Part shown: one piece after another, positions 55,889 through 64,000 of the stretch
Position numbering within the stretch: the first letter of the stretch is position 1
Layout: each line of letters opens with the position of its first letter
Assembly (NCBI RefSeq): GCF_002995785.1
Contig: NZ_PVXO01000027.1
Location: 1-64,000 of the forward strand
Direction: 5' to 3'
Length of the DNA: 64,000 nt
Source of the DNA: Clostridium liquoris
GTDB taxonomy: Bacteria > Bacillota > Clostridia > Clostridiales > Clostridiaceae
The notes under the pieces: generated by a model
Databases searched by the model: none
What the model was told of the DNA's origin: nothing
The model's input: the letters and a program-made list of their open reading frames with translations, nothing else
Program-made: the position numbers and the translations under genes

Positions 55889-56335
55889 ATGGCAAATAAG
55901 GAGATCAAAGTACTAATATTTTGCATTAATGATGAATACTATGCTGCGGATATTATGGAAATAGAAAGAATATTAGGTTTTCAAGAACCTACAAAGCTTC
56001 CTGATTCACCAAGTTTTGTAGATGGGGTTATCAGTTATGATGGGAATATTTTACCTGTAATATCCTTGAGCAAAAGATTTGGGTTAAAAGAAAATGAAAG
56101 AAAAAATGATTCAAAGATAATAGTAGTAAAGCAAGATGACAATAAATTTGGGATTATGGTTGATGTTGTATCTGAGGTGAGAGATGTATTTGCAAAGGAT
56201 ATAGAAAATCCGCCAGATATAATAGCAGGAATATCAAGAAGATATATAAAAGGTCTTATAAAAATAGATGAAAAGATTGTAATTTTCTTAAATTTAGAAA
56301 CTATACTCACGGAAGAAGAAAAGAATCTTATTTAA
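55889..56335 (+). CDS. cheW: Chemotaxis coupling protein CheW (first copy)
   Basis: A 148-residue single CheW domain linking receptors to CheA. Core segments are VLIFCINDEYYAADIMEIERIL, FVDGVISYDGNILPVISLSKRFG and IKGLIKIDEKIVIFLNLETIL. AGGAGG lies 6 nt before ATG 55889, overlapping the end of the fapA-type gene region. It differs clearly from the second cheW at 62094, so the two probably serve different receptor sets. Confidence 0.9.
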   Translation: MANKEIKVLIFCINDEYYAADIMEIERILGFQEPTKLPDSPSFVDGVISYDGNILPVISLSKRFGLKENERKNDSKIIVVKQDDNKFGIMVDVVSEVRDVFAKDIENPPDIIAGISRRYIKGLIKIDEKIVIFLNLETILTEEEKNLI

Positions 56336-56392
56336 ATTTAAATAACAAGCTGCTAAAATGAATATTTATTAAAGTATGAAAGGTTGCATATT

Positions 56393-56881
56393 ATGGAAGT
56401 AAAAGAATATAGAGTGGGGATTGCGGATTTAAATGTAGCTACGTCACCAGATAAAATAATAACAGTGGGACTTGGTTCCTGTATAGGCATAGCATTATAT
56501 GACAAGATTAATGGTATAGGTGGATTACTCCATATAATGCTGCCAGATAGTACACAGTTTAGCAATGTGACCAATCCATTGAAATTTGCAGATTTAGGTA
56601 TTCCTATTCTTATTGAAAAATTGGAATCAAAAGGTGCAAATAAGGGAAACTTAAAGGCTAAAATTGCTGGTGGGGCTTCCATGTTTAATTTCTCAGATAA
56701 AAGTATGACAATGGATATAGGAAACAGAAATGGTATTTCAGTAAAAAAGGTTTTAAATAAATTTTCAATTCCAGTTCTAAGTGAAGATATAGGCGGCAAT
56801 AAGGGGAGAACAATGATTTTTGATACTGCCAATGGGACAGTTCAGATAAAAACCGTTGGAATGGGCGTAAAAGAAATTTAA
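56393..56881 (+). CDS. cheD: Chemoreceptor glutamine deamidase CheD
   Basis: A 162-residue CheD. It deamidates receptor glutamines and interacts with CheC. The catalytic motif GLGSCIGIALYDKINGIGGLLHIMLPDS holds the Cys and, downstream, the His; KAKIAGGASMF supplies the Thr/Ser region. ATG 56393 follows GAAAGG by 9 nt; the in-frame TTG 56384 is too close to it. Confidence 0.93.
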   Translation: MEVKEYRVGIADLNVATSPDKIITVGLGSCIGIALYDKINGIGGLLHIMLPDSTQFSNVTNPLKFADLGIPILIEKLESKGANKGNLKAKIAGGASMFNFSDKSMTMDIGNRNGISVKKVLNKFSIPVLSEDIGGNKGRTMIFDTANGTVQIKTVGMGVKEI

Positions 56882-56896
56882 TGGAGTTGATTGACA

Positions 56897-58003
56897 TTGA
56901 AAAAAGCAAAGGTTTTAGTTGTAGATGATTCTGCCTTAATGAGGAAAATAATTTCTGACATGATAAATTCACAGTCCAATATGGAGGTAGTAACAACTGC
57001 AAGAAATGGTGAAGATCTATTTTCTAAACTGGAGGAGTTTTCTCCAGATGTAGTAACTTTAGATGTAGAAATGCCTGTAATGGATGGTATATCTGCATTA
57101 AAGAAGATGAGAAGAATTGGAATTAATATTCCTGTAATAGTTTTAAGTAGTTTTTCAAAAAAATCTTCTGAACTTACTATGGAATGTCTTGAAAATGGAG
57201 CCTTTGATTTCATTCCTAAACCTTCAGGTGCTATATCTTTAGATTTGGATAAAGTAAAAAATGATCTTATAACAAAGATAAATTTAGCTTATGAAAAATG
57301 CCAGGAAGGCTGTACAAAAGGCGAAATTAAAAGACATGCTAAAGAAGCTGCTATGACTATAAAAGAAATTGCCAAAAAAGAAAATAAAGATATAAATGTA
57401 AATAATATAGTAAGAAGAAAATCATTTAATAAGATAGAAGCTGTGGTAATAGGTGCTTCTACAGGAGGACCAAAGGCGCTTTATTCAATAATTACAAAGT
57501 TACCAGAAGATTTAAATGTACCTGTATTTGTAGTTCAGCATATGCCGGCTACTTTTACAAAGGCGTTTGCAGATAGATTAAATAGTAATAGCAAATTAAA
57601 AGTAGTAGAATCAAAGGAAGGCGATATAATAGAAAAAAATGTGGTTTATGTAGCTCCAGGGGGATTCCACATGGAAGTAGGAATGGATAAAAAAATACAT
57701 TTAAATTCCGAACCGCCTATTTGGGGAGTAAGACCAGCTGTAGACAAGCTTTTTTTATCTGCAGCAAAGTTATATAAGGAAAAATTGCTGAGTATTGTAC
57801 TTACTGGTATGGGTAAGGATGGTGCGGAAGGCACAATAAAAGTTAAAGAAAATGGCGGGATAACAATATCTGAGGATGAATCAACTTGCACAATTTATGG
57901 AATGCCCAGGGTCGCATTTGAAACTGGCATGGTAGATATGGTTTTGCCTCTTAATAATATAGCAGATGAAATAGTAAGGATAACTAAGGAAAATTGGAGG
58001 TAG
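56897..58003 (+). CDS. cheB: Protein-glutamate methylesterase CheB
   Basis: A 368-residue CheB. The N-terminal receiver domain (VLVVDDSALMRKIISDMI, phospho-Asp in VVTLDVEMPVMDG, IVLSSFSKK, FIPKPSG) is joined by a linker to a C-terminal methylesterase with the Ser in IGASTGGPKALY, His in FVVQHMPATFTK and Asp in LTGMGKDGAEG. It removes methyl groups from receptors. The start is TTG, either 56897 (GGAG 10 nt upstream) or 56891. cheR begins 2 nt after the stop. Confidence 0.94.
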   Translation: MKKAKVLVVDDSALMRKIISDMINSQSNMEVVTTARNGEDLFSKLEEFSPDVVTLDVEMPVMDGISALKKMRRIGINIPVIVLSSFSKKSSELTMECLENGAFDFIPKPSGAISLDLDKVKNDLITKINLAYEKCQEGCTKGEIKRHAKEAAMTIKEIAKKENKDINVNNIVRRKSFNKIEAVVIGASTGGPKALYSIITKLPEDLNVPVFVVQHMPATFTKAFADRLNSNSKLKVVESKEGDIIEKNVVYVAPGGFHMEVGMDKKIHLNSEPPIWGVRPAVDKLFLSAAKLYKEKLLSIVLTGMGKDGAEGTIKVKENGGITISEDESTCTIYGMPRVAFETGMVDMVLPLNNIADEIVRITKENWR

Positions 58004-58005
58004 TT

Positions 58006-58773
58006 ATGGATTTAGAATACTTTAAAGAATGGGTCCTTAAAGAGTTTGGGATAGATTTAAAAGCCTATAAGCCTACTCAATTGCATAGAAGAATTTTAAG
58101 TCTCATGTCTAGAGTTGGTGTGAATTCTGTAGAAGAATATATAGAATTATTAAAAAAGGACAGAGAGCAAAGACAAAGATTTTTGGATTTCATAACAATA
58201 AATGTATCTGAATTTTTTAGGAATCCAGAAATGTTTGATGATTTGAAAGATAAAATAAAAATAGAGCTTTTACCTAAAAATAAAAGCTTAAAGATTTGGA
58301 GTGCTGCTTGTTCCATAGGAGCAGAACCATACTCAATAGCTATGATTTTGGATGAATTAGCACCTGCAAAAAGACATACTATATTGGCAACTGATATAGA
58401 TAGTACCATATTGGAGAGGGCCAAAAGAGGAGAGTATTCAGAGTCAGAAATAAAAAATGTTGAGAAAAAACGTCTTGAAAGATACTTTAATAAGCAAGAG
58501 GACAAGTATATAATTAACAATAAAATAAAAAACATGGTTACTTTCAAAAAACATGATTTAATATTGGATAGATATGATACAGACTTTGATTTAATTGTAT
58601 GTAGAAATGTGGTAATATATTTTAATGGAGATGTAAAGGATAAAATTTATAAGAAATTTAGTGAATCCTTAAATAAAGATGGGCTGCTTTTTGTAGGAGC
58701 AACAGAAAGTATTTATAATTATAAAGACTTTGGCTTTGATAAAGCTTCAACATTTATATACAGAAAAATATAA
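58006..58773 (+). CDS. cheR: Chemotaxis protein methyltransferase CheR
   Basis: A 255-residue CheR that methylates receptor glutamates with S-adenosylmethionine. The N-terminal helical domain (ALpha) has QLHRRILSLMSRVGVNSV and FITINVSEFFRNPEMF. The SAM domain has IWSAACSIGAEPYSIAMIL, ILATDIDSTILERAKRGEYS, DLIVCRNVVIYF and LLFVGATESI. ATG 58006 has GGAGG 6 nt upstream within the cheB end. Confidence 0.94.
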   Translation: MDLEYFKEWVLKEFGIDLKAYKPTQLHRRILSLMSRVGVNSVEEYIELLKKDREQRQRFLDFITINVSEFFRNPEMFDDLKDKIKIELLPKNKSLKIWSAACSIGAEPYSIAMILDELAPAKRHTILATDIDSTILERAKRGEYSESEIKNVEKKRLERYFNKQEDKYIINNKIKNMVTFKKHDLILDRYDTDFDLIVCRNVVIYFNGDVKDKIYKKFSESLNKDGLLFVGATESIYNYKDFGFDKASTFIYRKI

Positions 58774-58789
58774 GGAGGGAATGGTAAGT

Positions 58790-60865
58790 ATGGATACATC
58801 ACAGTACATGTCAATGTTTTTAGAAGAATCTATGGATAATCTTCAAACACTAAATGAATCACTGCTCCAATTAGAACAGCAGCCAGATGATGTAGATAAA
58901 TTAAATGAGATATTTAGAGTTGCCCATACTATAAAAGGTATGGCAGCTACTATGGGATTTAATAAGATGGCAGAACTTACTCATAAGATGGAAGATGTCC
59001 TTTCTGAATTTAGAGATGGACAGCTTAAGGTTAATCAAAAGGTAGTTACAGTTCTCTTTAAATGCTTAGATACCTTGGAACAAATGGTTAACAATATATC
59101 TGATGGAATAGAAGAAGAAGTACCTATAGAAGATATAATCAAAGAACTTGAAGCAATAACTTCTGGAGAAGATTCATCAGAAGCAGCAATAGAGAAAATA
59201 GAAGAAAAAGAAATTAGTACAAATGACGAAACACAGGAAAATCAGCATATGGATTTAAATGAATATGATATAAATGTTATACAGCAGGCCACTGATAAAG
59301 GTTTTGATGCTTATCATATAAAAATAGAACTAAGTAAAGATACACTGTTAAAGTCTGCTAGAGCTTTTTTGATTTTTAAAAATTTAGAGGATCTAGGGGA
59401 AATAATAAAATCAGTACCTGGTACAGAAGATATTGAAAATGAAGATTTTGATTTTGAAATTGACTTAGTATTTCTTTCCACCAAAGATAAAGATGAAATA
59501 TACAATATTTTGATGAATATCTCTGAAGTTGATCAGGTTATCATCGATAATGTAAATGTAAAAGAAGAAAAAGCAAAAAAAATTAAGGATGGGGAAAAGA
59601 AGACATCTGAAGTAAAGGAGAAGATATTAGAACAGCAAGAAGAAAACAAAACAAAAAAAGTATCCTCTAATCAAGAAGAAAATAAAGTTAAACAAATAAA
59701 AAATACCAATAAGGGAAAAGAAGCTACACATAAAAAGCAGCATCAATCTGTAAGAGTTGACCTAGAAAGACTAGATAAATTTATGAATATGGTTTCTGAA
59801 TTGGTAATACATAGGACAAGACTTGAACAGATAAGCTCAAATTATAAGCTTACAGATTTAAATGAGACTTTAGAACAGGTAGCTAGGACAACCTCTGATT
59901 TACAGGACTTGGTAATGAAGATAAGAATGTTACCTTTGGATGTAGTATTCAATAGATTCCCAAGAATGGTAAGAGATCTATCAGTAGAGCTCGGCAAAGA
60001 AATGGAACTTATTATTCAAGGGCAGGATACAGAGCTAGATAGAACTGTCATTGACGAAATAGGAGAACCATTGATACACTTAATACGAAATGCAGCAGAT
60101 CATGGTATTGAACCTAAAGATGAGAGAATTAGGAAGGGCAAGGATGTTGTTGGCAAAATAAGGTTAACTGCCTATCAGGAAGGTACAAAGGCTATTATAA
60201 AGGTATCAGATGATGGTGGTGGAATTGATGTAGCAAAAGTAAAGGCTAAGGCAGAAAAAACAGGAATCAATACAGAGGGTATGTCTGATAATGATATAAT
60301 AAATTTAATCTTCTTACAAGGCTTTAGCACCAATGAGGAAGTAACTGATATATCTGGAAGAGGAGTTGGCATGGATGTAGTTAAAACAAAGATTGCATCC
60401 TTAGGAGGAAGTGTAGAAGTAGTAAGTGAACGTGATAAAGGTTCTGTATTTATTATAGCACTTCCACTTACACTCCAAATTATACAAGCTTTACTTATAA
60501 AAGTAGGCAGTGAAACTATGGCTATATCATTAGGATATATAGATAGGGTTATTGATTTTGAAGAAAGTTTGGTTAAGAGAACAAATAATAAAGAGGTTAT
60601 TATTTACAACGATAATGTAATTCCACTTATAAGGTTAAACGAAAAGTTAAACATAGAAGCATCAGAAAGTAATAAAAAATATGTTGTCATTGTTAAAATA
60701 GGTGAAAAAAATATAGGCCTTATGGTAGATTCTCTATTAGGTCAACAGGAAATTGTTATAAAGCCTTTGGGAAAGACACTTCAAGGTATGAAAGAATATA
60801 CAGGAGCAACTATTCTTGGAGATGGCCTTGTAACACTAATTCTTGATGTTGCTGCTTTAGTTTAA
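58790..60865 (+). CDS. cheA: Chemotaxis sensor kinase CheA
   Basis: A 691-residue CheA with domains P1 (phospho-His46 in RVAHTIKGMAATMGF), P2 (about 170-270), P3 dimerisation (HQSVRVDLERLDKFMNMVSE onward) and P4 ATPase (LIHLIRNAADHGIEPKDER; VSDDGGGIDVAKV; FSTNEEVTDISGRGVGMDVV). The C-terminal P5 CheW-like domain ends LVTLILDVAALV. It autophosphorylates and feeds CheY, CheB and CheV. ATG 58790 is favoured, 10 nt after AAGGAGGG; ATG 58781 is too close to the ribosome binding site. Confidence 0.95.
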   Translation: MDTSQYMSMFLEESMDNLQTLNESLLQLEQQPDDVDKLNEIFRVAHTIKGMAATMGFNKMAELTHKMEDVLSEFRDGQLKVNQKVVTVLFKCLDTLEQMVNNISDGIEEEVPIEDIIKELEAITSGEDSSEAAIEKIEEKEISTNDETQENQHMDLNEYDINVIQQATDKGFDAYHIKIELSKDTLLKSARAFLIFKNLEDLGEIIKSVPGTEDIENEDFDFEIDLVFLSTKDKDEIYNILMNISEVDQVIIDNVNVKEEKAKKIKDGEKKTSEVKEKILEQQEENKTKKVSSNQEENKVKQIKNTNKGKEATHKKQHQSVRVDLERLDKFMNMVSELVIHRTRLEQISSNYKLTDLNETLEQVARTTSDLQDLVMKIRMLPLDVVFNRFPRMVRDLSVELGKEMELIIQGQDTELDRTVIDEIGEPLIHLIRNAADHGIEPKDERIRKGKDVVGKIRLTAYQEGTKAIIKVSDDGGGIDVAKVKAKAEKTGINTEGMSDNDIINLIFLQGFSTNEEVTDISGRGVGMDVVKTKIASLGGSVEVVSERDKGSVFIIALPLTLQIIQALLIKVGSETMAISLGYIDRVIDFEESLVKRTNNKEVIIYNDNVIPLIRLNEKLNIEASESNKKYVVIVKIGEKNIGLMVDSLLGQQEIVIKPLGKTLQGMKEYTGATILGDGLVTLILDVAALV

Positions 60866-60877
60866 GGAGGAAAAATT

Positions 60878-61477
60878 ATGGCATATGAACACCTTACCAC
60901 TATTCAGATGGATGCCTTGAGAGAGGTTGGAAATATAGGCGCTGGGAATGCGGCTACAGCTTTATCACAGCTTTTAAACAAAAAGGTAGATATGGCTGTA
61001 CCATCTATAAATGTGGTTCCTTTTGACGAAATATTTTCCGGAATAGGTGGAGATGAAATTGTGTATGGAGTATTGGTAAGAGTTTTAGGAGATACTCCAG
61101 GAAACATTCTATTTGTATTTGAAAAGGAAACAGCTGTTAACATAATAGAAACCTTGATGGGAGTAAAGGAAGACATGGTTAGTGAAATGGGACAGTCAGT
61201 AATAGCAGAGATTGGAAATATAATTTCTGCTTCCTATATGAATGCTATAGCTAAATTTACGAATTTAACTATGATACCGTCTGTGCCAGCAGTAGCCTAT
61301 GATATGTTAGGTGCAATTCTTTCAACAACTTTTATTGAGTCAGGTCAATTCGATGAATATGTACTTGACATAGAAACTCAATTTTTACAGGATAATTCGA
61401 AAATTAGCGGGCATTTTTATTATATCCCAATGCCCGGTTCTTTAGAAATAATATTAAATTCATTAGGAGTAATGTAA
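60878..61477 (+). CDS. cheC: CheY-P phosphatase CheC
   Basis: A 199-residue CheC with two copies of the active-site helix motif: QMDALREVGNIGAGNAATAL (about 10-29) and EMGQSVIAEIGNIISASYMN (about 107-126), each with the conserved Glu/Asn pair. It dephosphorylates CheY-P and pairs with CheD encoded upstream. AAGGAGG precedes ATG. Confidence 0.94.
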   Translation: MAYEHLTTIQMDALREVGNIGAGNAATALSQLLNKKVDMAVPSINVVPFDEIFSGIGGDEIVYGVLVRVLGDTPGNILFVFEKETAVNIIETLMGVKEDMVSEMGQSVIAEIGNIISASYMNAIAKFTNLTMIPSVPAVAYDMLGAILSTTFIESGQFDEYVLDIETQFLQDNSKISGHFYYIPMPGSLEIILNSLGVM

Positions 61478-61492
61478 TTTGGAGGGAATAAA

Positions 61493-61855
61493 ATGGCAAA
61501 AGTATTAATTGTTGATGACGCTGCTTTTATGAGAATGATGATTAAAGATATTTTGGAAAAGAATGGCTTTGAGGTTATAGGAGAAGCCAATAATGGATTA
61601 AAAGCTATAGAACTTTATAAAAAGGAAAGACCTGATGTAGTTACTATGGACATAACAATGCCTGATATGGATGGTATTGAGGCAGTAAAAGAAATAAAGT
61701 CCCTTGATGCGTCAGCAAAAATAATTATGTGTTCTGCTATGGGACAACAAGGTATGGTAATGGATGCAATAAAAGCTGGAGCAAAAGACTTTATAGTAAA
61801 ACCATTCCAACCAGATAGAGTTTTAGAAGCAATTAATAAGGTAGTTGGACAATAA
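61493..61855 (+). CDS. cheY: Chemotaxis response regulator CheY
   Basis: A 120-residue single receiver domain. It has VLIVDDAAFMRMMIKDIL, the phospho-Asp in PDVVTMDITMPDMDGIEAV, the Ser in IMCSAMGQQGMV and the Lys in FIVKPFQPDRV. It binds FliM when phosphorylated. A 220-nt repeat element follows, before the second cheW. Confidence 0.95.
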   Translation: MAKVLIVDDAAFMRMMIKDILEKNGFEVIGEANNGLKAIELYKKERPDVVTMDITMPDMDGIEAVKEIKSLDASAKIIMCSAMGQQGMVMDAIKAGAKDFIVKPFQPDRVLEAINKVVGQ

Positions 61856-61857
61856 AA

Positions 61858-62078
61858 ACAGAGTACAAAGTACAGATTACAGAGTACAGATTACAGATTA
61901 CAGAGTACAGAGTACAGATTACAGAGTACAGAGTACAGAGTACAGAGTACAGATAAGGAGGTTTTTCTAGGCATAGCCTAGAAAAACTTAAATCATGTAG
62001 TTTATGAAATTTTTTTTGCTAAGCAAAAAAATTTCTTCAATAACTGTCCTCTGTCCTCTGTTATCTGTCAACTGATTA
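61858..62078. repeat. Large heptad-arm element inside the chemotaxis operon
   Basis: The left arm is an array of about 14 heptamers of two kinds, ACAGAGT and ACAGATT, at about 61860-61952. The right arm has AACTGTC, CTCTGTC, CTCTGTT, ATCTGTC and AACTGAT (about 62040-62076). Between them lies a module-B-like hairpin (GTTTTTCTAGGCATAGCC then TAGAAAAAC, 61962-61988) and a second hairpin (TTTTTTTTGCTAAGCAAAAA, 62011-62031). It separates cheY from cheW within an otherwise tightly packed operon. Confidence 0.75.
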
Positions 62079-62093
62079 TTAGGGGGTGAAGCT

Positions 62094-62495
62094 TTGCAAG
62101 TTGTAATATTTAGATTAGGCAATGAACAATTTGCTGTAGAAACTGCCAAGGTTCAAAGCATAAATGATATGATGAAAATAACAAAGGTACCTAATGCACC
62201 AGAACATATTAAAGGGCTTATAAATCTTAGAGGAAATATTATATCCCTATTGGATATAAATTTATTATTAGGTGTAAACCATAATGGTAATGAACAAGAC
62301 AATATTATAATTTTAAATATAGAAGATGAGATGGTAGGAATTACCGTTGATCAGGTAGATGAAGTATTAGAAGTAGATGAAAGCCTTTTAGAAAAACTAG
62401 AAGAAGATAGAAAAAGAGCTTATATAAAAGGAGTTATAAACTTTAAAGATAGAGTAGTTACATTGATTGATATAGATAAACTCCTTTCAAATTAG
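62094..62495 (+). CDS. cheW: Chemotaxis coupling protein CheW (second copy)
   Basis: A 133-residue CheW domain protein. Core segments are VVIFRLGNEQFAVETAKVQSI, HIKGLINLRGNIISLLDINLLL and YIKGVINFKDRVVTLIDIDKLL. It starts with TTG 62094 behind AGGGGGTG. It precedes the switch genes fliM and fliY. Confidence 0.92.
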   Translation: MQVVIFRLGNEQFAVETAKVQSINDMMKITKVPNAPEHIKGLINLRGNIISLLDINLLLGVNHNGNEQDNIIILNIEDEMVGITVDQVDEVLEVDESLLEKLEEDRKRAYIKGVINFKDRVVTLIDIDKLLSN

Positions 62496-62514
62496 CAAGA
62501 AATGAGGGAGAAAT

Positions 62515-63510
62515 ATGGCAGATGTTTTATCACAAAGCGAAATAGATTCCCTTTTATCTGCTCTATCATCTGGTGAAATTACCCCAGATGAAATGCCAAA
62601 GGAAGAGGAAAATCAAAAGGTAAAGCCATATGATTTTAGAAGTCCACAGAAGTTTTCAAAGGATCATATAAGAACTTTAGAACTTATACATGATAATTAT
62701 GCAAGAATTATATCAAATTATTTAACCGCCCAGATAAGAGCAAATGTAAAGGTGAAAGTAGAATCTGTTCAGCAGATAACCTATGAAGAATTTATACATT
62801 CTATTCCAAATCCTACCATATTAACTATATTCAAGATGGCGCCATTAGATGGTTCCATTCTTTTTGAGACTAATCCTCAGTTTATTTATGAAATAATGGA
62901 TGTGCTCCTTGGCGGAAGTGGACATGGTAAATTCAAATTAAGGGAATTTACGGATATAGATAAAAATATTACAAAGCATATAACTCAAGGGCTTATATCA
63001 AATCTTAAATTGGCCTGGGAGGATATTTTAGAAGTACACCCAGAAATAGAGGGAATGGAAACTAATCCTGCTCTTAATCAAACTCTGGCACCAAATGAGC
63101 CTGTAGCATTAATAACTTTTTCTGTAGAGATGGGTAAAAGCAATACCTTTATAAATATATGCATACCTTATCTAAGTATAGAAAAAACATTGGATAAGTT
63201 AGTTGTACAATATTGGTTCCAGCAAACTGATGAAGAAGTTTTAGATAAGTCAAGGCATAAATTAAGGGATAGATTAAATGTAGTTGATGCAGAAGTATCT
63301 GCAGTAATTGGTTCAACTAATATTACTGTGGAGGAATTTCTAAAGTTATCTATAGGAGATGTATTGGTTTTAGATGAAAAGACTAATAGTGCATCTAAAG
63401 TAATGGTAGAAGATGAATTATATTGTTTGGGTAAGCCAGGATTAATAGGGGAAAATATGGGTGTTCAGGTACTAGATATAATAGATAAGGATGTGGAAAA
63501 TTATGAGTAA
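62515..63510 (+). CDS. fliM: Flagellar motor switch protein FliM
   Basis: A 331-residue FliM. The N-terminal CheY-P-binding peptide is VLSQSEIDSLLSALSSGE. The middle domain has FSKDHIRTLELIHDNYARII and ILLGGSGHGKFKLREFTDI-like segments. The C-terminal SpoA domain is at about 250-325. It is part of the cytoplasmic switch complex. The stop codon overlaps the fliY start by 8 nt. Confidence 0.94.
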   Translation: MADVLSQSEIDSLLSALSSGEITPDEMPKEEENQKVKPYDFRSPQKFSKDHIRTLELIHDNYARIISNYLTAQIRANVKVKVESVQQITYEEFIHSIPNPTILTIFKMAPLDGSILFETNPQFIYEIMDVLLGGSGHGKFKLREFTDIDKNITKHITQGLISNLKLAWEDILEVHPEIEGMETNPALNQTLAPNEPVALITFSVEMGKSNTFINICIPYLSIEKTLDKLVVQYWFQQTDEEVLDKSRHKLRDRLNVVDAEVSAVIGSTNITVEEFLKLSIGDVLVLDEKTNSASKVMVEDELYCLGKPGLIGENMGVQVLDIIDKDVENYE

Positions 63511-64000
63511 TGGATTCCTTTCGCAGGAAGAAATAGATTCATTGTTAAACGGAAACAGCGCTGGCAATGATATTGAAATAGATAATGCAAAAGAAGCAGC
63601 AGCAGGGGAAAGCCCTGAAAAAGTTGAATTAAGCGATCTTGAGAATGATTTGTTAGGCGAAATAGGAAATATTTCTATGGGTTCTGCCTCTACAGCCCTA
63701 TCAACTATAATAGGACAGCCAGTAAACATAACAACTCCAGTAGTTACTGTTACTACCTTAAGGGAACTTAAGAATACCTTTGAGGTACCTAATATTGCTC
63801 TAGAGGTTAAATACACCAGTGGTATTGTTGGAGAAAATTTGTTAGTTATGAAAATAACAGATGCCGCAGTGATAGCTAGTCTTATGATGGGTGGAGATGG
63901 AAAAGTTAATGAAGTAACTACTCTATCAGAAATAGAAGAGAGCGCTGTATCTGAGGCTATGAATCAGATGATAGGTTCTGCGGCTACATCCATGGCTACT
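63503..64000 (+). CDS. fliY: Flagellar motor switch phosphatase FliY (partial, cut by window end)
   Basis: The first 166 codons are present. The N-terminal FliM-like CheY-binding peptide (GFLSQEEIDSLL) is followed by a CheC-type phosphatase domain with two active-site helices (ELSDLENDLLGEIGNISMGS and IEESAVSEAMNQMIGSAATS). The expected C-terminal FliN domain lies outside the window. It is translationally coupled to fliM. Confidence 0.93.
   Translation, partial: MSNGFLSQEEIDSLLNGNSAGNDIEIDNAKEAAAGESPEKVELSDLENDLLGEIGNISMGSASTALSTIIGQPVNITTPVVTVTTLRELKNTFEVPNIALEVKYTSGIVGENLLVMKITDAAVIASLMMGGDGKVNEVTTLSEIEESAVSEAMNQMIGSAATSMAT

Noticed and set aside
56353-56832. 159-codon minus-strand ORF
   Set aside because: Lies entirely antisense to cheD; no ribosome binding site or recognisable product.
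61860-61952. ACAGAGT/ACAGATT array considered as a CRISPR-like array
   Set aside because: The period is 7 nt with no spacers; it is a simple tandem heptamer array.

Overview
The window is AT-rich, with short intergenic gaps, AGGAGG-type ribosome binding sites and many ATG/TTG/GTG starts. It carries two spore germinant receptor operons, an alpha/beta-type small acid-soluble spore protein, a pyruvate:ferredoxin oxidoreductase, a clostridial-type MurG and a CheC/CheD/FliY chemotaxis set. This indicates an endospore-forming, motile, fermentative anaerobe of the class Clostridia, probably Clostridium in the strict sense. I cannot name the species. No rRNA, tRNA, CRISPR array or intact transposon was seen.

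Layout. 1-600 is non-coding repeat DNA, followed by a cheV-like gene (minus). 1.7-5.8 kb is a galactose locus (LacI-family regulator, galT, galK and a decayed galE stub). 5.8-9.0 kb is a glycerol-3-phosphate oxidation operon behind a leader terminator; its probable antiterminator GlpP lies apart at 23.05 kb. 9.9-14.9 kb is a complete glucose PTS (GlcT-type antiterminator, RNA antiterminator/terminator leader, EIICB, EIIA, HPr, enzyme I). 16.5-21.6 kb is parE-parC. 21.9-26.8 kb holds arginase, glpP, an RseC-like protein, a DJ-1/PfpI protein, a GtrA-like protein and an M16 peptidase. 26.8-37.2 kb has a germinant receptor operon (minus), a TPP-riboswitch thiD-thiM-thiE operon and a second germinant receptor operon (plus). 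37.3-53.8 kb is mixed: FlxA-like protein, endonuclease IV-like protein, cell-wall-binding protein, RecJ, PAS histidine kinase, SASP, MurG, PFOR, DUF1292, HAD hydrolase and class IV aminotransferase. 53.85 kb to the end is a chemotaxis/flagellar operon: fapA-cheW-cheD-cheB-cheR-cheA-cheC-cheY-cheW-fliM-fliY, the last gene cut by the window edge.

The most striking feature is a 330-nt ORF-less group I intron (18018-18347) inside parE. It splits the codons for the catalytic Toprim motif exactly between Asp-Ala-Asp and Val-Asp. P1, P10, P2, P3, P4, P6, P7, P7.1, P8 and P9 pairings can all be drawn from the sequence, and removing 330 nt restores a normal 651-residue ParE. A naive annotation would call this gene broken.

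The second unusual theme is a dispersed family of intergenic elements built from 7-nt-phased tandem repeats (heptamers such as CTGTCAA, CTGTCCT, ACAGAGT, TTTATTA, AACTATT). Complete copies have inverted heptad arms enclosing recurring hairpin modules, and often end in short A-stem-T cap hairpins whose sequence varies while the pairing is kept. They lie between genes, inside operons (thiD/thiM, cheY/cheW), and at two places appear to supply the last codons of a gene or pseudogene.
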